Source: Chloroflexota bacterium (lineage in GTDB: Bacteria > Chloroflexota > Anaerolineae > Anaerolineales > Villigracilaceae). From it: a DNA stretch of 64,000 bases. This document shows positions 1 through 9,558 of this stretch, piece after piece. The DNA lies in NCBI GenBank assembly GCA_016234555.1, contig JACRBJ010000012.1:62001-126000 (forward strand), in the 5' to 3' direction. Within the stretch, counting starts at the first letter, position 1. Each line of letters starts with the position of its first letter. Made by a program: the position numbers and the translations under genes. The notes beneath the pieces were generated by a model. That model ran no database searches. It was given only the letters and a program-made list of their open reading frames with translations, and was not told the DNA's origin.

Positions 1-3000
1 TTGGCGTCGGTGGTGGTGGTGCGGTAGGGAGTGGTCTCCGCCACGCCGTCCACAACCGTCCCGTCGATGACGCCGTCGTTGTTGGCGTCGAAGTACAGGT
101 TGAGCGCCACGTTGGCGCGACCGAGTTCCGTGCCGTCCTGCAAGCCGTTGTTGAACTGGGCGGCGAGGAGGCCCGTTGCGGTGGTGCCATCATCGATCCA
201 GACGCGGTTGCCGAGACTGAGCGGCGGGATGAAGCCGAAGTCAACCGTCAGGTTGCTGTTGTCGTCGCTTTCGTTCCAGCGTCCGCGTGAGGCGGGTCCG
301 TCCCAGCCGGTGGGGCTGAAATCGTCTTCTGTGCCGTTGGCGGGGTTGGCTTGCCCGCTGAGCTGGGTTTCGCCTGTCGGCGCCGCATCGACGGTGAGGG
401 TGATCATGTTGCTGGTGATGCCGTTTACTTCGGGATGGGTGTTGTTGATGCCGTTGTCGTTGACGTCGGCATTGTCTGCGAAGGTGGGGGTGCTGTTGCT
501 CCAGCCCGTCAACGCGCCTGCGCCGGTGAAGTTGACGAGGGGCAGGTGGACGAAGTAGTTGCCGGGGATCAAACCGTCGAACAGGTAGTACCCGTTCAAA
601 TCGGTATTGTCGAAGTTGACCAGCGTGTCGCCGGCTCCGATGTTCAGCACGCCGTTGTTGTTGGTATCGCGGTAGAGTTCGACGCGCACGTTGGCAAACG
701 GAAGTTCGCCGCCGTTCATGATGCCATCGTTGAGAACGCCACCGACGCCTGTGCCGTCGTCGCGCCAGACGCGGTTGCCGAGGCTCATGGGTTTGTAGAA
801 ACCGAAGTCGATTCGCAGGTGGCTGGTCAGGTTGGTTTCGCCGTAGCGACCAATCGAGGCGGGACCGTCATCCACTGTGGGGTTGAAGCCCAGCGCCGAG
901 CCGGTGTCTGCGCTGAATAAGGTTTCGTTATTCGGGATGCCGGCGCCGAGGGTGAGGTTGATGTTCGCGGACAAAATTCCATGCGGCGAGGCGATTGCAT
1001 CGCCGGGCAGGATGCGGTCTATGCCGTTGTCGCGGCTGTCGGGATTGGTGGTTGTGCCGGTGCTGCTGGCGTATTCCTCCAACACCTGCCCAGCCTGGAA
1101 GTTGGTGTAGTCCACGCCGACCAGATAACGATTGGGCGGCAGGTTGTCGAACAGGTAGAAACCGCCCGCGTCGGTGGTGTCCCAGGCGAGCCAGTCATCT
1201 GTGAAATTTCCGACCACGCCGAGATCGTCCGGGACGCCGTTGTTGTTGGCATCGCGGTACAGGCGGACCAGCGCATTTGGAACGGGCAATTCGCCGACAT
1301 CGAAGACGCGGTCATTGTCCACATCGAACCAGAGATAGTTGCCGGTGCTGCGCGGCGGCTGGACAAAGCCGAAGTCCACGGTCAGGTTGCTGCTGGCGTC
1401 GGTCTGTCCCTGGCGACCGACATTGCCCGTGCCGTAAGCCGCCACATTCGGGCTGATGTCGGTTTCGGGCGGAGTGGTGGGTTCCGAGCCGTACGCCATG
1501 ACAATCACCTGGCTGGTGACGCCGGTGGTTAATGGGACGTTGCCGTTGTCGATGCCATTGTCGTTGATGTCGGTGGCGTCATCAGCGGGAGCGACCCTGT
1601 CGAAACTGCTGATATAGTTCAACAGCGGGTTGCCGGGGACAAGGTCTCCGACCCCCGTGTCGCCAAAGTTGTCATCGGGGATGTGGATGTAATAATTATT
1701 GCCCGGCTGCAAGTACTCGAACAGGTAGTAGCCGTTATTAGCGGTGGTGGTGGCGCGGATGAATTCACCAGCCTGGAGGATGCCGTCGCCGCTGGTGTCG
1801 CGGTAGAGTTCGACGCGCACGCCGTTGACGCCGCCCACCACGCTCTCCGTGCCGTCCATCACACCGTTGTTATATCCCGCGCGGAAGGTGGCTTCGCCTG
1901 CGCCGTTGTCGATCCAGACGCGGTTGCCCAAACTCATGGGCGGGATGAAGCCGAAGTCGATGGTCAGGTTGCTGGTGGCATCGGTCTCGCCGAAACGTCC
2001 GCGCGAGTTGGGACCGTCCCAACCAGTTGGGTCGAAATCGTCATTGAGGGGCAAACCGGGGTTGGCTTGTCCGCTCAGAGGGGCTTCGCCCGAAGGTTCC
2101 TGGTCAGCGGGGAGGCTGGAACGGATGAGGACAACCGGTCCGCTGAAGACGCCGCGTTGTTCGGGGATGTCGGTATTGACGCCGTTGTCGTCGTTGTCGA
2201 GGTCGGCGGTTGCCGTCCCGCCGTTGACGCCGAGCGTCTCCGTGCCGGTAGGCACGCTGCTGTACCAGCCGTCGAGCGGGTCGCCGACGGTGTCAAAGTT
2301 GGCGGGGACGACCTGGACGAAATACGTGCCGGGGTCGAGGTTGTCGAAAAGGTAAAAGCCATTGGCGTCGGTCACGTCGGAGCGGTTGAGGATGCGTTCG
2401 CCGGCGTCGGGGGTTCCGTTGGCGTTGCCGTCGCGATAAATGTAGAGCGTTGCGCCGGCGACGGGGAGTTCGCCCACCTGGCGGATGCCGTCGTTGAGAA
2501 CGCCACCCGCGCCCGTGCCATCATCGTACCAAAGATGGTTACCGATGCTGAACGGGACGTCCGTGCCGCCGAAGAAGCCGAAGTCGATCAGCAGGTCGCT
2601 GTTGTTATCGCGCTCGGCGTTGACGCCGCGCCTCGCGCCGGGGATGCCGTCGCGGTTGTTGTTCGAAAGGTCGGTTTCGCCCGTCTGCTCGGTGGTGGGC
2701 TGCAGGGTGACGGTGGCGCTCAAAACCTCCTGACCCGGCGTCGCAGGGTCACGACCATGGTCTGCCATGTCCGGGTTGGTTTCTGGCGGATTCGTGTAGG
2801 TGGCAACAGAGGGCGTGCCGGTGCTGCTGCGGAGGGCATTCAACGGCTGTCCCACGTTGAAGTTGCTGGCGGGGATGCCGACGATGTAACGGTTCTGGGT
2901 CGCATCGCTCGAATTGTAGGGGATGTTGCTGAACAGGTAGAAGCCTTCGGTGTCCGTTGTGGCGGATGCAAGCGCCGCGCCGTCAGGAACGCCGTCGTTG

Positions 3001-3120
3001 TTCGCGTCCCGATAGAGGTTGACTGTGACACCGGCGATGCCGGGGTTGGTGTCGTCGGGGGCGTTGATGGTGCCGCTGTTGTCCGAGTCGCGCCAGACGC
3101 GGTTGCCGATGCTCATTACT
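1..3120 (-). repeat. Six tandem SdrD_B-like domain repeats inside the surface protein gene
   Basis: Each repeat begins with a codon block for S-(L/I/T)-GN-(R/H/Y)-(V/L)-W-x-D. The blocks lie near 3115, 2555, 1935, 1350, 785 and 222, so the period is about 560-620 nt. Each unit codes for about 190-205 residues: a Cna-B-like fold of about 110 residues followed by a linker rich in T-G-E-T-x-L-S and D-G-P-x-S-x-GR. The units share motifs but have diverged in DNA, so this is domain duplication and not recent slippage. More copies may follow beyond the left edge. Confidence 0.85.
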
Positions 3121-6038
3121 TCGGGGATGGTGATGCCCACCTTGCGCGGTTCAGAGGCGAGCAGGTCGCGGATTTCCGTTCCAGTGTCGTACGAGCCAAC
3201 ATGCGCGAAGGAGTTCCAGGCGATTTCATGCGAGAGCGGATCGTCCTGGCTGAATGTACCAACCGGCGGAGCGTCCGCCGGGATGAACATTGGCACGCCA
3301 AAGCGCAGTTCGTTGGCGGCGGCGGGCAGAATTGCAGAGCCGGCATTCAAGCGGATGCGGTAGGAACGGGCGTTATTCCAAGGCACCGTCCAGTCGTTGT
3401 CGCAGCCCGCCGGAATGGTCGCTCCTGTCGGCTGGTTGAACACTTCCGGGCGGCAGGGGTTGGTGGTGGCGTTATATTCGATGGTGAAGTCTCCGGCACC
3501 CAAGCCTGTCCCGCTGAGGAATTGAATCGGTCCACGCAGGGCGGGTCGGAACTCGGAGTTGCGGGCTGAACTTGCCAGCGTGCCGCCGGACCCGGTATCT
3601 CCGTAATAGGGCAGGATGTCGTACAACACGTAGTCAATCATGTTCACGTTGCCGTCGTTGAAGATGCGCAGGTTGTACTCGAAGTCGTCCAGTGTTGGGT
3701 CGATTGCCGGCGGCGGGGGAGTGTACTGGTTGTTGATGAATGCGTTCTCAGGATATGCCTGGGCGATGCAGGGATAGCGCGTAAATGGATTGGTGGGGAT
3801 GTTTATGATGCCGACGGTTCCTCCAACGGGACAGGAGGCATCGGGCAGGAAGGTGGTCGCCAGCACCACCTGGTTGTTTTGCGGAGTGACGGCGCGGATC
3901 CATTTTTCGCCGCGCAACGCAGCGGAACGTTCGACAACGTAATCGTCGGTGTTTTCGCAGGCGGGGTCGGTTGGGTCGATGTCGTTGTCCACGTCGCCGC
4001 GAGTTGAATCTTCCATTTGTGAACCAACTTCGCAGAACGCGTCGGTGGAATCGGTTACGACGTACAGGGTGTTTGTGCGCGGATTGCCGAGCGGTGATTG
4101 CCCTGGCGGGATGCGGGCGAAGAATTCAACGGTCAGCAAATGACTGCCAAGCGGTTGCACGGGAACCGTCAATCCGGGGAAGTCCCATTGCAGGGTCTGA
4201 CCCGCTCCGGGGTTGGGTCCGCTGCGGGTGAAGGTTGGTTGGGGGGCAAGGACAACTCCATCCAGCCGCGCCGTTCCGTTGCGGACGAAGATCAAATCAT
4301 TGGGGAGTGTATCGAGGATGGTCGGGTCAACCAGGTCTTCAGACGAGCGCTCGGTCATGTCCACGGTGATGGTGTAACGCAGGGTGTCGCCGGGCAGGAT
4401 GCTCTCATCTGCAGTGAAGGTGTTGATGTTGGGGTCCTCCCATTGATCCCATTGGGCACCGGGGGTCTCGTCTTTCGTCGGTCTCAGGCTGACGAAATCG
4501 CCCCGCACAGTCATGGGTTCGTTGTTGCAAGCACCGGTGACCGAGTTACCGCCGCTGTCTGTGCGGCTGACCTGGAGACAGTTGGTATATGTCGAGCCGG
4601 CTGTGGCGGCGGGCATGGGAACCCCGTTGCTGGAGGTTGTGGCAGTGGCGCGCGGCGTCACGCGAATTTCCGGCGATGTGGTAAATTCCCATGTGTAAGG
4701 CAGCCCCGCATCGTACGTCCCATTGCCGTCGATGTCATGTTCGAAGCTCCAGCGCACGTTGGTGATGTTGGCGACGGGCGCGGCGTATGTGGCGCCGGTG
4801 TTGTAGCTGATCGGTTGCCCGGGGAAGGCGGTATAGTTGATTCCATAGTCGGTGGAATATTCCACGGAGGCGCGGACGTAATTGAAGGCAGCGTCCCACG
4901 TGCCGCTGGTAACCTGTGTCACCTGTAATTCGGCGGGCAGGGTGTCGATCATTATCACGTCGTCGGAGGGCCAGTTGGTGTCGTTGGTGTCCAGGTTGAG
5001 GATGAAGCGCGCCGTGCCGGTGATGCCCACCGGGTCGCCGGCGTCATCCTTGCTGTAATCTGGTTCCTCTTGAATGTCGATGATGTCGTGGGTGTCATCG
5101 ATGGTTCCGGAATCGTAGCAGTTGGCGACACAGACGCCGCCGGTATCTGTGATGTATTCGGCGGTGGCGTCTCCGCTGTTGGTGATCGAGTCTCCAATAT
5201 TGAAGGGCGGGCTGGGATAGCGGATGGTGACGTATCGCGCCACGCAATCGGGCGGGGTAATCGGTCCGGCAATGTTCCAGGTGACCACGCCCCCGGCTTC
5301 AACCCCGCCGCCTGTCGCCGAGATGAAAACCGCCCCCGCAGGCAGGGTGTCCCTGATCTGGATATCGGTCAACTCCACGTTGCCGCTGGTCGAGACGGGA
5401 CAAAGCTCAAGTTGGTAGGTGACGTCTGTGTCGACGGTTGGTTCGATCAGCGGGCTGACGCGGACCTTGTTCAAGTCCCAATCCACGGTGACTCCGTTAA
5501 TGGTAATCGGGGGAGCGGATGATGGGGTGGCGTTTTGCACGCCAACGGGTCCGGGCGGGTCGATCCAGCCGGTGACCGTATTGGTAAGGGTGGCAGGTAG
5601 CGGGCGCAGGTCGTAATCCACCCGCACGGCGATGGTCGCGTCGTATTGCGAGCCATCGAGCAGGTTGTTATCGTCTTTTGTGATGGTCACTGTCCCTGCG
5701 GTTTCGTTGATGGTAAAGCCGGCGGGAACGTCCGAGTTGGGCGGAGGGAGGTAGGTCATTCCAGCCGGCAGGACATCCGAGATTTCCATCTCGCCGCAGG
5801 CGGTGGTGAGACTGCTGCATTCGAAGCGGATGCGGTAGCGGATGATGTCTCCCACTTCAGCGTTTGTGATGTTACCTTCGGTGGACTTGGTCAGGATGAG
5901 CTGTGGGTTTCCCGCCTGAGCCTGGGCATCCTGCGCCGGCATTTGAGTCAGCGCCACCCCAAGCAGCAAAAGGAACACAAACACCCGCCCCAGGATGGGC
6001 TTGATGCTGCTTATAAAATTGTGAAGGTAACCATTCAT
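1..6038 (-). CDS. Giant secreted surface protein with DUF11-like and SdrD_B-like repeats (3' end beyond window)
   Basis: The minus strand is open from an ATG at 6038 to the left edge, giving about 2,012 codons without a stop. A GGAG ribosome site lies about 8 nt before the ATG. The N-terminus is a signal peptide: a short charged region, a hydrophobic stretch (VFVFLLLLGVAL) and an Ala/Gln-rich probable cleavage region ending near residue 42. Residues about 45-950 hold repeated DUF11-like (isopeptide or conserved-repeat) beta domains with motifs such as ISDVLPAGMTY, IRDTLPAGAVF and IDTLPAELQV. From about residue 970 at least six SdrD_B-like domains follow, each opening with S-x-GNRVW-x-D and containing VxLYRDxNNDG and GxYLFxxLxPGxY. 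The acidic D-x-N-x-D-G loops resemble calcium sites. The likely role is a cell-surface or extracellular adhesin or sheath protein; the anchoring end is outside the window. No neighbour shares its strand. Confidence 0.9.
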   Translation of the reverse strand, partial: MNGYLHNFISSIKPILGRVFVFLLLLGVALTQMPAQDAQAQAGNPQLILTKSTEGNITNAEVGDIIRYRIRFECSSLTTACGEMEISDVLPAGMTYLPPPNSDVPAGFTINETAGTVTITKDDNNLLDGSQYDATIAVRVDYDLRPLPATLTNTVTGWIDPPGPVGVQNATPSSAPPITINGVTVDWDLNKVRVSPLIEPTVDTDVTYQLELCPVSTSGNVELTDIQIRDTLPAGAVFISATGGGVEAGGVVTWNIAGPITPPDCVARYVTIRYPSPPFNIGDSITNSGDATAEYITDTGGVCVANCYDSGTIDDTHDIIDIQEEPDYSKDDAGDPVGITGTARFILNLDTNDTNWPSDDVIMIDTLPAELQVTQVTSGTWDAAFNYVRASVEYSTDYGINYTAFPGQPISYNTGATYAAPVANITNVRWSFEHDIDGNGTYDAGLPYTWEFTTSPEIRVTPRATATTSSNGVPMPAATAGSTYTNCLQVSRTDSGGNSVTGACNNEPMTVRGDFVSLRPTKDETPGAQWDQWEDPNINTFTADESILPGDTLRYTITVDMTERSSEDLVDPTILDTLPNDLIFVRNGTARLDGVVLAPQPTFTRSGPNPGAGQTLQWDFPGLTVPVQPLGSHLLTVEFFARIPPGQSPLGNPRTNTLYVVTDSTDAFCEVGSQMEDSTRGDVDNDIDPTDPACENTDDYVVERSAALRGEKWIRAVTPQNNQVVLATTFLPDASCPVGGTVGIINIPTNPFTRYPCIAQAYPENAFINNQYTPPPPAIDPTLDDFEYNLRIFNDGNVNMIDYVLYDILPYYGDTGSGGTLASSARNSEFRPALRGPIQFLSGTGLGAGDFTIEYNATTNPCRPEVFNQPTGATIPAGCDNDWTVPWNNARSYRIRLNAGSAILPAAANELRFGVPMFIPADAPPVGTFSQDDPLSHEIAWNSFAHVGSYDTGTEIRDLLASEPRKVGITIPEVMSIGNRVWRDSDNSGTINAPDDTNPGIAGVTVNLYRDANNDGVPDGAALASATTDTEGFYLFSNIPYNSSDATQNRYIVGIPASNFNVGQPLNALRSSTGTPSVATYTNPPETNPDMADHGRDPATPGQEVLSATVTLQPTTEQTGETDLSNNNRDGIPGARRGVNAERDNNSDLLIDFGFFGGTDVPFSIGNHLWYDDGTGAGGVLNDGIRQVGELPVAGATLYIYRDGNANGTPDAGERILNRSDVTDANGFYLFDNLDPGTYFVQVVPANFDTVGDPLDGWYSSVPTGTETLGVNGGTATADLDNDDNGVNTDIPEQRGVFSGPVVLIRSSLPADQEPSGEAPLSGQANPGLPLNDDFDPTGWDGPNSRGRFGETDATSNLTIDFGFIPPMSLGNRVWIDNGAGEATFRAGYNNGVMDGTESVVGGVNGVRVELYRDTSGDGILQAGEFIRATTTANNGYYLFEYLQPGNNYYIHIPDDNFGDTGVGDLVPGNPLLNYISSFDRVAPADDATDINDNGIDNGNVPLTTGVTSQVIVMAYGSEPTTPPETDISPNVAAYGTGNVGRQGQTDASSNLTVDFGFVQPPRSTGNYLWFDVDNDRVFDVGELPVPNALVRLYRDANNNGVPDDLGVVGNFTDDWLAWDTTDAGGFYLFDNLPPNRYLVGVDYTNFQAGQVLEEYASSTGTTTNPDSRDNGIDRILPGDAIASPHGILSANINLTLGAGIPNNETLFSADTGSALGFNPTVDDGPASIGRYGETNLTSHLRIDFGFYKPMSLGNRVWRDDGTGVGGVLNDGIMNGGELPFANVRVELYRDTNNNGVLNIGAGDTLVNFDNTDLNGYYLFDGLIPGNYFVHLPLVNFTGAGALTGWSNSTPTFADNADVNDNGINNTHPEVNGITSNMITLTVDAAPTGETQLSGQANPANGTEDDFSPTGWDGPASRGRWNESDDNSNLTVDFGFIPPLSLGNRVWIDDGTTATGLLAAQFNNGLQDGTELGRANVALNLYFDANNDGVIDGTVVDGVAETTPYRTTTTDA

Positions 6039-6460
6039 TGTCCGCTCCAGGAAATTAAAATAATATGATGATTTGACTTGCAAATCAGCTTAAAAAAAAC
6101 AGCAAACACTGCCAAACTACGGCCGGTTTCGCTGCTTGCTCGCCCGGGTCCGATCCTGCAAAGAACAGCAGGAAAAGCGACCAATACTCAAGCCCGGGGT
6201 CATTGCATCCGTAAAATCGAAAAACGTCAATTTAACACAATTTTAGCTACTATTTTATAAAACACAATGGCAAATCTTTTCGTTGTTGTTAGGCTTTGCC
6301 TTTTTGAAAACCGTGCCAATTTTGGGTAAACCTTTGCTTAATCCCGACTGGCGGCAGTGTAAATAACACCACCCGTCTGCAAATGGTTATGCTTCAATCT
6401 GATGCTTTGCTTGCGCGACTCTTGCCTGTTTTTACCGTGCCCCGGTGATAAAATAAAACC
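6039..6460. other. Divergent intergenic region
   Basis: This 422-nt AT-rich stretch separates the leftward surface protein gene from the rightward histidine kinase. It must hold both promoters. A TATTAT-like box lies about 25-30 nt before the leftward ATG, and a TAAAAT box abuts the kinase start. I see no convincing gene, tRNA or strong terminator in it. Confidence 0.5.
6447..6460 (+). promoter_or_regulatory. Extended -10 promoter for a leaderless kinase mRNA
   Basis: TAAAAT at 6449-6454 is preceded by TG-A (extended -10) and followed by exactly 6 nt before the ATG at 6461. There is no Shine-Dalgarno sequence. This geometry puts the transcription start on the A of the ATG. Confidence 0.55.
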
Positions 6461-8011
6461 ATGTCCATCATTCCCTCGATGCTCCCGGATTTCCGCGTTC
6501 GCCAGCGGGATTATCTGCTCGAGATTTCACGCCTGCTTACGCAGGAGCTTGATCTCGAAAAACTCCTGGCGCGTATTTTACGCGTCTCCATCGAGATGCT
6601 GGCGGGACAGGCGGGCCTGATTGCGCTCAAACGTCCCGAAGGCTGGAGTGTCTCCGCCGCACACGGGATTGCTCCCGCGTTTTTGAGTTACCTCACGCCC
6701 CTGCTTGCCGAGGAAAAAATGGTCGAGTTGGACGTGCGTGAATTGAACCGCATGTTGAAGGAATTAACCTATACCGTCAGCATGGGACTGCTCAACGGGA
6801 CGGGTCTGCCGCTCGCCGCGCAGGGACAGGTGATCGGCGTCATCTTCATCTTCCGCAACTATCCGGATACGTTCACACCCAATGACCGCGTGCTCCTGCA
6901 ATCCTTTGCCGACCAGGCTGCCATTGCCGTGTTCAACGCCCAACTTTACGGGCAGGTTTCCTACGAAAAGCAGCGCCTCGATGCCCTGCTTGAATCTGCG
7001 GCGGACGGTATTTTGATCCTTAATTCGAATCTCAACATCGAGCGTTGCAACGGCGCTTTTGAAAAACTCTATGGTCTGACGCGTGAGGAAATTGTCGGCA
7101 GGCGGCATGACGAGGTCATCAAATGGAAGAAGGAGCCGCAGGGGAAAACATTGGAAGAATCCGTGGCGGACGGCTGGCCCCTCACGCCGAATGCCACGCT
7201 CTACGTGGAAGGCGACATCGAACGCCCGCAGCCTCCGCACTTGCCGGTGGGAATCACTTATGCGCCCCTGCTTTCAAATGAAAACAAATTGCGGAATATC
7301 TTTATCAGTGTGCGCGACATCACCCACTTCCGCACCGCGGATGAGATCAAGGCGACCTTCATCTCGATTGTCAGCCACGAACTACGGACTCCCGTCGCGC
7401 TCATCAAAGGCTATGCTTCCACTTTACGGCGGGATGACGCAAAATGGGACAAGCATACCATCAATGACTCGCTGGCGGTCATCGAAGAGGAAGCCGACCG
7501 CCTCTCGAAGATGATCGATGACCTGCTGGACGCTTCGCGGTTGCAGGCGGGAGGTCTCAGCTTGAACCAGGCTGATGTCGCCATCCCCAGCCTGGGGCGG
7601 CGGGTGGTGGAGCGGTTCACTGCCCAGTCGCCGAACCATCGTCTCGTGACCGACTTCCCCGAAAACTTCCCTGTCATCATCGGCGATGAAACGCGCATCG
7701 AGCAGGTGATCTCCAATCTGGTTTCCAATGCTTTGAAATATGCGCCCAAGGGCGAGATCAAAATCAGCGGCACTGTGCGCCCGGAGCAGGTGATTGTCTG
7801 TGTCAGCGACGAAGGCTCCGGCATCGACCCCAAGGACCTGCCGCACATCTTTGACCGCTTCTATCGCTCGACGAATGCCGTCAAGCAGACCAAAGGCGCC
7901 GGGCTGGGACTCTACCTTGCACGCGCCATTGTCGAAGCCCACGGCGGACGCATCTGGGCAGACGCAGGAGTCAGCTCCGGCGCGCGGATTTGCTTTTCAC
8001 TGCCGAGGTAG
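6461..8011 (+). CDS. GAF-PAS sensor histidine kinase
   Basis: The 516-residue cytoplasmic sensor kinase has no membrane segment. Residues about 20-165 form a GAF domain (start LLEISRLLTQELDLEKL) and residues about 170-290 a PAS domain (LLESAADGILILNSNLNIE). The HisKA box SIVSHELRTP places the phospho-acceptor at His306. The C-terminal HATPase has an N box (NLVSNALKYAPKG), G1 (DEGSGI) and G2 (GAGLGLYLA). The signal is presumably a small ligand or redox state sensed by GAF or PAS (inference). No response regulator is adjacent, so it is either orphan or acts with the DRTGG/CBS/PHP cassette that follows. The ATG is chosen because of the -10 box 6 nt upstream. Confidence 0.9.
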   Translation: MSIIPSMLPDFRVRQRDYLLEISRLLTQELDLEKLLARILRVSIEMLAGQAGLIALKRPEGWSVSAAHGIAPAFLSYLTPLLAEEKMVELDVRELNRMLKELTYTVSMGLLNGTGLPLAAQGQVIGVIFIFRNYPDTFTPNDRVLLQSFADQAAIAVFNAQLYGQVSYEKQRLDALLESAADGILILNSNLNIERCNGAFEKLYGLTREEIVGRRHDEVIKWKKEPQGKTLEESVADGWPLTPNATLYVEGDIERPQPPHLPVGITYAPLLSNENKLRNIFISVRDITHFRTADEIKATFISIVSHELRTPVALIKGYASTLRRDDAKWDKHTINDSLAVIEEEADRLSKMIDDLLDASRLQAGGLSLNQADVAIPSLGRRVVERFTAQSPNHRLVTDFPENFPVIIGDETRIEQVISNLVSNALKYAPKGEIKISGTVRPEQVIVCVSDEGSGIDPKDLPHIFDRFYRSTNAVKQTKGAGLGLYLARAIVEAHGGRIWADAGVSSGARICFSLPR

Positions 8012-8027
8012 GGAATGCCACCCATGT

Positions 8028-8077
8028 TTCACTCATAAGGCTTTTGCTGTTATACTCGATTGTGACATATGCCACTA
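8028..8077 (+). promoter_or_regulatory. Promoter with Rex-like operator before the DRTGG cassette
   Basis: TTCACT (8028-8033), a 17-nt spacer and TATACT (8051-8056, preceded by TG-T) form a good sigma-70-type promoter. The sequence TTGTGACATATGCCACTA at 8060-8077 begins 3 nt after the -10 box. It matches 10 of 14 fixed positions of the Rex consensus TTGTGAANNNNTTCACAA; the left half is 6/7. It is the weakest of three such sites, but it has the same position relative to its promoter as the one at 10757. Confidence 0.45.
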
Positions 8078-8201
8078 TTATGACTTGAAAATTTATAGGA
8101 CTAAAAAAACAATCAGTTTAAAAGGGCAAATTAAAGAATAATCGAATTATCGAAGATAATAGACAAAATTATAAGTGTCATTTGAAAGGATGCCTCAGTT
8201 C

Positions 8202-8561
8202 ATGAATTTAATGAAGATTATCAAGATTGCGGATGGTACGCTGTTAACCCCCAATATAGATGTGGATGTCGAAATTAGGGGCGGTTATGGTGCCGATTTA
8301 ATGAGCGATGTGTTGGCTTTCAGCCAGCCGGATTGTGTTTTACTAACCGGACTTACCAATCTGCAAGTGGTGCGGACCGCGCAAATGGCTGAATTCCGCG
8401 CCATCATTTTTATTCGCGGGAAAAACCCGCAGCCTGAAACTTTGACGCTTGCCAAACAGGAAGATATTCCACTGATCAGCAGCCCTTATGGGATGTTTGA
8501 GTTAAGTGCCCGCCTCCATCGAGCCGGCTTACCCAGTTTTGAATCGAATGACCTCAGCTAG
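8202..8561 (+). CDS. DRTGG domain protein (first of two)
   Basis: This 119-residue cytoplasmic protein (MNLMKIIKIADG...) consists of a single DRTGG-like domain, a fold also found in phosphotransacetylase N-termini and CBS-associated regulators. The ATG at 8202 is chosen because AAAGGA ends 11 nt before it; an in-frame GTG at 8175 and ATG at 8190 lie too close to or before that site. The gene overlaps the next one by 14 nt, suggesting translational coupling. Families of this kind sit next to [FeFe]-hydrogenase and NuoEF genes in anaerobes, where they are thought to be regulatory. Its ligand is unknown. Confidence 0.75.
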   Translation: MNLMKIIKIADGTLLTPNIDVDVEIRGGYGADLMSDVLAFSQPDCVLLTGLTNLQVVRTAQMAEFRAIIFIRGKNPQPETLTLAKQEDIPLISSPYGMFELSARLHRAGLPSFESNDLS

Positions 8562-9552
8562 AACACCTACCGAGCAGGAAATTTATGGTCGGCGCGGGCG
8601 CTCGATTACAGACCGTGACGCCAACAAAATCAGTCGCATCGAGGAACTTGCGTATGAATTGAAAGTTCACGATGTGATGACGGCTGATTTGAATACAGCC
8701 AGCCCCGAAATGCTGATGTCTGAAGTGTTGGATATTCTGCGGATCAATCGTATTTCAGGCGTGCCGGTGTTGCAGGATAATCAGCTTGTGGGCATTCTGA
8801 GCCTTGAGGACATCGTGCGTGCCATGCAAAAAAACGAGCTTTCCGCCCCGGTCAGCCAGTATATGACACGGGAACTCATTACCGTGGCGGGCTATGATTC
8901 CATTATCAAGGCGCTCCAGGCATTTACCGATAGCAGGCTGGGACGGTTGCCTGTCCTGGATGAGAACAACAAACTTGTTGGCATGATTACCAAGGGAGAC
9001 ATTACTCGCGGTTTTTTGATGGCATTGCAAAGGGATTACAAGGAGGAGGAAGTCCGCCGTTATAGAGCAAGCCATCTTTTTGAAGATATCATCTCAGACC
9101 GCACCACGCTTGTTTTGCGTTACCAGATTAAAGCGCATGATTTTACACATGGTGGAAATGCATCCAGCAACATTAAGCGCGCTCTTTTGAGGCTTGGCGC
9201 AGACCCGCAAATTGCACGGCGTTGTGGAATTGCGGTTTACGAAGCTGAGATGAATCTGATTATTCACACCAACAATGGCGGTATCCTGAAGCTTGAAATG
9301 GAGCCTCATCGCATCACCATGTCCACTGTGGATGACGGTCCCGGTATTCCAAATATTGCACAAGTCCTTCAGGCAGGTTATTCGACTGCCAGCGAACAGG
9401 TGCGTGAGATGGGATTTGGCGCGGGCATGGGTCTGATCAACATCAAACGCTGCGTCGACAAGATGGAAATCGAATCCACCGTGGGCAAAGGCACCAAGCT
9501 GACCATGCGCATCCAGGTGCCGGTGGAGAATTCAACCCAACACAAGGATTAA
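8548..9552 (+). CDS. CBS-pair protein fused to an RsbW-like ATPase domain
   Basis: The 334-residue protein begins at ATG 8548, which overlaps the preceding gene. Residues about 40-155 hold two CBS motifs (VHDVMTADLNTASPE and VSQYMTRELITV), expected to bind an adenine nucleotide. Residues about 185-325 form a GHKL ATPase like anti-sigma or serine kinases: N box YEAEMNLIIHT, G1 DDGPGI and G2 GFGAGMGL. It has no HisKA box, so it should phosphorylate a partner protein or act as an ATP-gated switch. It lies between two DRTGG proteins and upstream of a PHP phosphoesterase, so it probably reports adenylate or redox state to the downstream dehydrogenases (inference). Confidence 0.85.
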   Translation: MTSARTPTEQEIYGRRGRSITDRDANKISRIEELAYELKVHDVMTADLNTASPEMLMSEVLDILRINRISGVPVLQDNQLVGILSLEDIVRAMQKNELSAPVSQYMTRELITVAGYDSIIKALQAFTDSRLGRLPVLDENNKLVGMITKGDITRGFLMALQRDYKEEEVRRYRASHLFEDIISDRTTLVLRYQIKAHDFTHGGNASSNIKRALLRLGADPQIARRCGIAVYEAEMNLIIHTNNGGILKLEMEPHRITMSTVDDGPGIPNIAQVLQAGYSTASEQVREMGFGAGMGLINIKRCVDKMEIESTVGKGTKLTMRIQVPVENSTQHKD

Positions 9553-9558
9553 CAAAAC

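Noticed and set aside
222..3115. CRISPR-like regular spacing of similar blocks
   Set aside because: The period is about 560-620 nt, the blocks differ in sequence and encode conserved protein motifs, so they are domain repeats.
351..3569. Long plus-strand open frames (189, 183, 176 and 628 codons) in the first 4 kb
   Set aside because: They are antisense shadows of the minus-strand surface protein, rich in repeated Val/Ala/Gly/Asp with no domain and no ribosome sites. The minus frame has a signal peptide and clear domains.
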